Source of the DNA: Breznakiella homolactica
GTDB lineage: Bacteria; Spirochaetota; Spirochaetia; Treponematales; Breznakiellaceae
Length of the DNA stretch: 64,000 nt
Assembly: GCF_016616095.2 (NCBI RefSeq)
Contig: NZ_CP067089.2
Location: 930,001-994,000 of the forward strand
Direction of reading: 5' to 3'
A model generated the notes under the pieces. That model saw nothing but the letters and a program-made list of their open reading frames with translations, ran no database searches and was not told the DNA's origin. Both the position numbers and the translations under genes were made by a program. Shown piece by piece: positions 59,467 to 64,000 of the stretch (position 1 is its first letter; the number at the start of each line of letters is the position of its first letter).

Positions 59467-60557
59467 TTTTTTGTACTCCTTAGAAAATCCGCAATGGCGT
59501 CCGAAACAATCCGGGCCGCGTCGGTCCGGCCCATGGCCGCAGAAGCCGCCGCCATGGAATGCAGCTTTTCCGTATCTCTGCCCAGATTAAGGAGCAGACT
59601 TTCCAGTTTTTTCTCATTGATATCGCCGCCGTCAAGGACCAGAGCGGCTCCGGCCTTCCTGAATACCTCGGCGTTTTCCACCTGATCGCCCCGGGTGCCG
59701 CTTCCCCGCAGGGGAATTAAAACCATGGGCTTTCCTTCGGTGGCGCATTCCCAGACCGTCCCGGCGCCGCTCCGGCCCAGAACCAGGTCGGCGGCGGCAA
59801 GCACGTCGGGCATCTCTTCGCCGATATAGGCGTGGGGTTTATACCATTCACTTCCCCCCGGGGCCCCGTCCCAGCTGCTGCCGGTCTGATGCACCACGGT
59901 GAAGGTTTCCGTAAGCGAAGGAAGGCACTTCTTAACGAGCTCATTTATTTCAAGCGCCCCCTGGCTGCCTCCCAGCACCAGCAGAACCGGCCGGTCTCCG
60001 CCGATTCCCAGGAAGGCCCTGCCGCGGCCGGCGTCGGCGGTCCGGAATTCCCGGCGGACGGGATTGCCCGCTACTACAGCTTTGTCCCGGTAAGCTGGCG
60101 CTATCATGGGAATGGTTTCGGCGTAGGCGGTAAATATGGTATGCGCGAAACGGCAGTTTATCCGGGTTGCCAGGCCGGGGCTGAAATCCGATTCATGGGT
60201 AAACACGGGAATACCCAGGGAATACGCCGCCGCGCAGGGCGGCACGCTCACGAATCCGCCCTTTGAGAACAGGAGATCCGGTTTTTCCCGTTTCAGTATC
60301 CGCCGGGCCGCCAGGAATCCGGCGGCCACCTTGAACAGATCGGCCATATTCCGCAGGGAAAAATACCGCCGGAGTTTTCCCGCGGGGATACCCATAAAAG
60401 GAATACCGGCTTTCTCGATTATTGACCGGTCCATACCGGTTTTCGCCCCTATCCAGAATATCTGCGGCGAGATGATTTCCTTGAGGCAGGATACGACGGC
60501 AAGACCGGGGTAGATATGGCCTCCGGTACCGCCGCCGGTACAGGCGATTTTTACCAT
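59463..60557 (-). CDS. murG: MurG N-acetylglucosaminyl transferase
   Basis: 364 residues. The N-terminal GT-B loop reads CTGGGTGGHIYPGLAV (~6-20), with FSKGGFVSVPPCAAAY and THESDFSPGLATR (~120), and C-terminal LVLGGSQGALEINELVKKCL (~200) and VLGRSGAGTVWECATEGKPM (~275, UDP-GlcNAc binding). It adds GlcNAc to lipid I to form lipid II at the inner face of the cytoplasmic membrane. It is first of the minus-strand set murG-cvpA-holB-kinase-regulator. The region upstream holds palindromic copy 3. Confidence 0.96.
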   Translation of the reverse strand: MVKIACTGGGTGGHIYPGLAVVSCLKEIISPQIFWIGAKTGMDRSIIEKAGIPFMGIPAGKLRRYFSLRNMADLFKVAAGFLAARRILKREKPDLLFSKGGFVSVPPCAAAYSLGIPVFTHESDFSPGLATRINCRFAHTIFTAYAETIPMIAPAYRDKAVVAGNPVRREFRTADAGRGRAFLGIGGDRPVLLVLGGSQGALEINELVKKCLPSLTETFTVVHQTGSSWDGAPGGSEWYKPHAYIGEEMPDVLAAADLVLGRSGAGTVWECATEGKPMVLIPLRGSGTRGDQVENAEVFRKAGAALVLDGGDINEKKLESLLLNLGRDTEKLHSMAAASAAMGRTDAARIVSDAIADFLRSTKK

Positions 60558-60609
60558 ACTGTAAAACTACAGGATTTTTAATATTTCCGCAATCAATACG
60601 GGGGGAGCA

Positions 60610-60780
60610 CCGGGTCTTTCAATCCAAAAAGCACTCGGGGAGGACTGATTCTGCGGGGCCCGCCGTACAAAATGGTGAACGGCTTCTGTCTCGGCCTTCG
60701 GCCTCCAAAATCGCTCATTCCCTATTTTGTACGGCACCCGGCGCTACCAGTGCGGTCCGGGTACTTTTTGGATTACCCGG
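60610..60780 (+). repeat. covarying palindromic element, copy 3
   Basis: Nested arms: CCGGGT (60610-60615) with ACCCGG (60775-60780); AATCCAAAAAG (60621-60631) with CTTTTTGGATT (60764-60774); GCCGTACAAAAT (60662-60673) with ATTTTGTACGGC (60724-60735). The loop contains TCGGCCTTCGGCCTC then AAAATCGCTCAT, the same core as copies 1 and 2 (CGGCCT, GGCCTC, AA-TCGC-CAT). The right flank CACCCGGCGCTACCAG matches their CACCCCG-G-TAC blocks. The arms differ in sequence but pair. It is in the non-coding gap upstream of murG. Confidence 0.82.
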
Positions 60781-61102
60781 CTCGGTTCTGCCTTTCCCTA
60801 GAGGGCTGCTCCCCCTCGCTCCAGCCTTGCCGCGTTATATGTGGAGTTTTGCAGAGCAAAACTCCTAAAAGACTTGACGCCCCAGGCGGCAAGTCTTACG
60901 CTTCCCCCACTTCTGGTCACTGGGCGGTGAAGATCAATCCTGGGTAAATATTGGTACGTAACAAAACCGTCCCGCAGAGGGATTGGTCAGCCTTATCCAA
61001 GGTTCCGCGGAGGCATTTAAGCGGTAGTGGTACGTTTCGGGTACGTATAGGGTACGGAGCGCGGGTATGCCGGTCATGTGCAGTTTGAGGGGCGGGATGC
61101 TG
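60781..61102. other. non-coding gap with further hairpins and GGTACG repeats
   Basis: About 320 bases without a supported gene. GGAGTTTTGC-AGA-GCAAAACTCC (60843-60865) is a perfect 10-bp hairpin. AAGACTTG and CAAGTCTT (60869-60897) enclose a GC-rich loop. The GGTACG motif recurs at ~60952-61054 (GGTACGTAAC, GGTACGTTTC, GGTACGTATA, GGTACGG). The gap may be remnant repeat material associated with copy 3. No tRNA or rRNA is recognised. Confidence 0.6.
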
Positions 61103-62020
61103 CTAAGAATCCGTATATTTTTCGAAAAGAGCAACAATGGACGGCTTATTGAACAGCTTTGCGTATGTAAGGGCGCTGGCGCCGAGGCTGTCGGGAGTAC
61201 GGGGATCCGCCCCTGCCTTAAGGAGCATCTCCACGGTAACTTCATCATTGAGGCCCACCGCCAGAATCAGCGCCGACTGCCCGTCCTTGCTTTTTACATT
61301 GACATCAGCACCGGCTTTGATGAGCTCCGCAATTATCCCGCTGTGCCGTCCAAGGGCGGCATCCACGAGAGCCGTTGCTCCCCGGTCTTCGGCGGGCTGG
61401 TCAACCGCAGCGCCTGCCTTGAGCAGCTGTTTAATACTGTGGATATCCCCGGCCCGGGCCGCGAGACACAGGAGGGGAACCCCTTCCTTGCTCCGCGCGT
61501 CGGGAGAAAAGCCCGCCCGGATAAACAGTTCAATGGCCTGCCGGTTTCCTTCGATAACACAGGTTTCAAAGGACTCTTCATTGACCGGGACACCGAGTTC
61601 CAGAAGTTCTTCCCGGGCCTGCCGCATGGCGTCATCCCGGATCCACTGATGGAATTCGCCGGCAAGAAAATCGTTGAACCCGGTTTCGGAAGAAACAAAA
61701 GCGGCATGATCAAAGGCGTCCCCGTCTACGCAGGAAAGTTCCCCGCCGAAAACCAGCAGCGGCTTTCGGCTTCCCAGAGAAAACGCCGCGGCGAATACGG
61801 CCCAGGGTTCACCGGCGCCATCCTCCGGCGGAGTGACAAGAATAACATGGGAAGCATCCCGCAGATGCTCTCCCAGGGAGGGATTGATCCGGTCCCAGGC
61901 TGAATCCAGGGCAAGCGCGGCCGCCCCGCAGCCCTTGGGCAGCGCTTTTTCCAGATTTTTCATCAATACTTTTGGAGAAATGTTTTTTTCGGCGGCATCA
62001 TGCAAAAGAAGTATTTTCAC
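61103..62020 (-). CDS. ankyrin-repeat protein with TIR-like N-terminal domain
   Basis: 305 residues if the GTG at 62018-62020 is the start. A TATAAT at 62034-62039 suggests transcription begins inside the longer ATG frame (62044), but the start is uncertain. The N-terminal ~110 residues (VKILLLHDAAEK, HVILVTPPEDG, EPWAVFAAAFSLGSRKPLLV) look like a TIR- or deoxyribosyltransferase-like Rossmann fold. Four to five ankyrin repeats follow (~140-300; GVPLLCLAARAGDIHSIKQL; GQSALILAVGLNDEVTVEML). No signal peptide, so cytoplasmic. It could bind a partner protein or a nucleotide; function unknown. Upstream of it lies the cyclase gene. Confidence 0.82.
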   Translation of the reverse strand: MKILLLHDAAEKNISPKVLMKNLEKALPKGCGAAALALDSAWDRINPSLGEHLRDASHVILVTPPEDGAGEPWAVFAAAFSLGSRKPLLVFGGELSCVDGDAFDHAAFVSSETGFNDFLAGEFHQWIRDDAMRQAREELLELGVPVNEESFETCVIEGNRQAIELFIRAGFSPDARSKEGVPLLCLAARAGDIHSIKQLLKAGAAVDQPAEDRGATALVDAALGRHSGIIAELIKAGADVNVKSKDGQSALILAVGLNDEVTVEMLLKAGADPRTPDSLGASALTYAKLFNKPSIVALFEKYTDS

Positions 62021-62134
62021 AGTGTTTTTCCGTATTATAACCATCGGCGGGGATGAAAAATATAGTGAGTATTTTATTCCCGGGTCCTGTCTGCCGCCGG
62101 CAGCGTTCTTTTAAGGTACGTTCCGAGATCCGCT

Positions 62135-63793
62135 TTATAAAGCCGGTACTTTCAGTTTTGCCATGCAGTTATCAAGGTAAAATATCGAGGCGCCGTCTTC
62201 GGGGAGGATTTCCAGCACCTTCCTGAAGCTACCCAGCGCTTCCGGGAAATTTTTCTGGTAATACCGGATCATACCTTCTTCAAAATGTGTACTTGCCTGC
62301 ATCTTCCGGTCCAGAGCCGACGGATCGATGCCGTCAAATATCTCAAAAACAGACACCGGATCGACCTTTCCCTTCACCCTGACCTTTCCGATAAACCGGT
62401 ACATGTACGAACCGGGATCTTCCAGCTTTTTAAAAGTTTCCTCGCTTATGGCAAGGGAAATATTGAATACCTTGGTAATGCTTTCCAGCCGGCTGGTAAG
62501 GTTTACCGCGTCGGAAATCACGGTATTCTGCATGCGGTCCTCAACCCCGACGACCCCAAGCATCAGCGTGCCGGTGTGCAGGCCGATACCCATGGAGAGA
62601 GCCCGGTACCCGCATTTGGACCGGTGGTAATTGTATTCCACCAGTTTTTTCTGAATCTCAATGGCGCTGCGGACCGCAGAGTCGGCGCCGTTATCCTGGG
62701 GATACAGGGCAAGAATAGCGTCGCCGATATACTTGTCAATAAAACCACCCTGTTCCGTAATAACCGGCACGATCCTCGACAGATAGGAGTTGATGAATTT
62801 AAAACTTTCCTCCGGGGTCAGCTGTTCCGACAGATCCGTAAACTGCCGGATATCCGAAAAGAAAATAGTCATTTCCTGTTTGGTGTGGTCCCCGAGCTGG
62901 AGGTCCATCACGGAGGTCTTGTTGAGGATTGTGAGAAATTCCTTGGGAATAAAGGGGTTTATCGCGCTGGAGACCTGGGACATACCCTGAGGGTATCCGC
63001 TGTCCGGGAGAGCCTGTTCATCGGCCGCGGCCAGAATCTCAGGTATGCTGCTGTCCGCCGGGTCCTGATCACCGGGAGACGTTTCGCCGGATGCTGCCGG
63101 GGCGGCTTCCGCGGGGCCCGGGACCTTCCCCGCCAAAAAATTTGGTCCCGCGATATTCCAGGCCGCCAGAGCCAGGGCCCAGAGGAATATCGGCAGGGGA
63201 AAAAACGAATCAAGGTAAAAAGAGGCCCCCAGGAGAACCAGAACCACACAGAAAAAGCCAAAACCCCGCAGGTTACGGCTCCTGGCTGCCGTTACCAGTG
63301 AAAGAATAACACAAACCCCCAGTACCGGAGGAAGAAACGCTTCTGTACTCCGGGAAAGGACCGGCGGAAGGAAAAGCGCGGCGGCGAAAACCCCTATCAT
63401 CAGCGCGGCCAGCCACCGGGGAAAAGGCCTGTTCAAACTGATCCGGAACATGGCCGAATAACCGCCGAATACAAAACAGAACAACCCCGCGGCGCCAATC
63501 AGGAAACCCGCTGCTGGAGTAATAATACCGAAATATGACAGAAAGAACCCCACGGCAGCTGCCAGGGAAGCTCCGGCGGAAACGGCTGTTCCCGCCGATC
63601 CCTCCGGGAGATGGCCGGATTTCCGCAGATGGCCTATGCGGTACAGCGCCCGGAGGGCCGAAAATACCACCAGCGCTACGGCGCAGCCCAGGAGAAAGGT
63701 AAACATAGGAATCTGCGGTCCCTGGAGTGCCCCGTCGGTGCGGAAAATCCATGCCGCAGGGTATATTGTAGTATCCTGCATGGTATCGGCCAA
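62135..63793 (-). CDS. class III adenylate/guanylate cyclase with membrane domain
   Basis: 552 residues if the TTG at 63791-63793 is used; it has AGGTGAT four nt upstream, while the GTG at 63802 and the ATG at 63781 have none. N-terminal membrane region with six or more helices (~30-230; FTFLLGCAVALVVFSALRAL, AGFLIGAAGLFCFVFGGYSA). A Pro/Ala/Glu linker follows. The cyclase domain (~310-500) has metal Asp in TIFFSDIRQF and KYIGDAILALYP. TPR-like repeats end the protein. It should make cAMP or cGMP in response to a membrane signal; a close match occurs in T. pallidum as I recall. No SD-based operon link to the ankyrin gene, 114 nt downstream. Confidence 0.9.
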   Translation of the reverse strand: MADTMQDTTIYPAAWIFRTDGALQGPQIPMFTFLLGCAVALVVFSALRALYRIGHLRKSGHLPEGSAGTAVSAGASLAAAVGFFLSYFGIITPAAGFLIGAAGLFCFVFGGYSAMFRISLNRPFPRWLAALMIGVFAAALFLPPVLSRSTEAFLPPVLGVCVILSLVTAARSRNLRGFGFFCVVLVLLGASFYLDSFFPLPIFLWALALAAWNIAGPNFLAGKVPGPAEAAPAASGETSPGDQDPADSSIPEILAAADEQALPDSGYPQGMSQVSSAINPFIPKEFLTILNKTSVMDLQLGDHTKQEMTIFFSDIRQFTDLSEQLTPEESFKFINSYLSRIVPVITEQGGFIDKYIGDAILALYPQDNGADSAVRSAIEIQKKLVEYNYHRSKCGYRALSMGIGLHTGTLMLGVVGVEDRMQNTVISDAVNLTSRLESITKVFNISLAISEETFKKLEDPGSYMYRFIGKVRVKGKVDPVSVFEIFDGIDPSALDRKMQASTHFEEGMIRYYQKNFPEALGSFRKVLEILPEDGASIFYLDNCMAKLKVPAL

Positions 63794-63928
63794 TGAAATC
63801 ACCTAATAATAAAGCATAGTCCGCAAAAAATGAAGCTAAAAACAGTATAATCCGAGGATAAACCGCCTTTTTTTGGCAATTATATCGGTAAAAAAGTATT
63901 TTCTTCTGAAATATCAGGACAATCAGGC

Positions 63929-63988
63929 AAAAAAAAGACTGTTCGGAGAAAGAATCCGAAACAACGGACATTTTCTCCGAACAGTCTT
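63929..63988 (-). terminator. strong terminator for a gene beyond the right edge
   Basis: Arms 63935-63951 (AAGACTGTTCGGAGAAA) and 63972-63988 form a perfect 17-bp stem with a 20-nt loop. On the minus strand the stem is followed by eight T residues (63929-63936 region). It ends a minus-strand gene starting outside the window. The stretch 63803-63928 has no gene. Confidence 0.82.
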
Positions 63989-64000
63989 CCGTGCCGCCAA

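Noticed and set aside
60672-60947. 91-residue plus-strand frame over repeat copy 3
   Set aside because: Lies in the loop, arm and hairpins of the repeat; low-complexity and no Shine-Dalgarno.
60558-61102. tRNA, rRNA or other named RNA gene in the murG upstream gap
   Set aside because: Hairpins are strong but no cloverleaf, anticodon loop or rRNA motif was recognised.
60934-61248. 104-residue minus-strand frame downstream of the ankyrin gene
   Set aside because: Half of it is the ankyrin gene in another frame; no family and no start signal.

Overview
The window reads as a chromosomal segment of a spirochaete, most likely a Treponema or a close relative in the Spirochaetaceae, with moderately high GC. 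The main evidence is gene order. One block runs tamB-bamA-ompH(skp)-mutS-comF, and another is a V-type (not F-type) ATPase operon in the order E, DUF2764, A, B, D, I, K; both orders are, to my recollection, shared with Treponema pallidum and Borrelia. Supporting evidence is a set of Treponema-style hypothetical lipoproteins, TPR proteins and large outer-membrane proteins. A taxonomic name cannot be fixed from the sequence alone. The catalase and the sugar ABC genes suggest a free-living or gut-associated species rather than a minimal pathogen.

Layout, left to right. 1-5231 (minus): rimP-nusA-infB-rbfA-truB translation operon with a good promoter and a terminator-like leader hairpin. 5558-10007 (plus): carbohydrate ABC transporter (two permeases and a binding protein, no ATPase gene) followed by a Gfo/Idh/MocA dehydrogenase. 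10112-12230 (minus): DUF454 membrane protein and a monofunctional catalase. 12248-23224 (minus): tamB-bamA-ompH-mutS-comF, combining outer-membrane biogenesis, mismatch repair and a ComF-type phosphoribosyltransferase. 23349-24648 (plus): thymidylate kinase and a secreted hypothetical protein. 24656-32336 (minus): lipoprotein, trmB, NAD+ DNA ligase, two related membrane proteins and hrpB behind one promoter. 32379-40219: a large multi-pass membrane protein, a lipoprotein, YlxP (DUF503) and a 1608-residue probable outer-membrane protein. 40175-44623 (minus): TPR lipoprotein, UPRT-domain protein, a second TPR-like secreted protein and ispG. 44716-52775 (minus): V-ATPase operon with its promoter and terminator. 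52863-53897: galM. 53981-54423: two inverted copies of a long palindromic repeat. 54474-54965 (plus): a J-domain protein. 54976-60557 (minus): murG, cvpA, holB-like, NtrC-type histidine kinase and response regulator. 60610-61102: a third copy of the palindromic repeat and other hairpins. 61103-63793 (minus): ankyrin protein and a class III nucleotide cyclase. A strong minus-strand terminator closes the window. No rRNA, tRNA, CRISPR array, insertion sequence or prophage was seen.

The most unusual item is the three-copy palindromic element at 53981-54122, 54230-54423 and 60610-60780. It has a conserved core (CGGCCT, 2-3 nt, GGCCTC, then AA-TCGC) inside nested stems. The stem sequences differ between copies while keeping their pairing, which looks like covariation in a structured RNA or structure-dependent DNA element. 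A second theme is unusual translation starts. Four genes (tmk, the UPRT protein, the J-domain protein and the 1608-residue protein) have no Shine-Dalgarno and a -10-like box only 5-10 nt before ATG, suggesting leaderless mRNAs, and mutS and truB may use ATC and CTG starts. Other points are a zinc ribbon at the NusA C-terminus, a thymidylate kinase P-loop lacking its lysine, and a V-ATPase K subunit with residues expected for Na+ binding.
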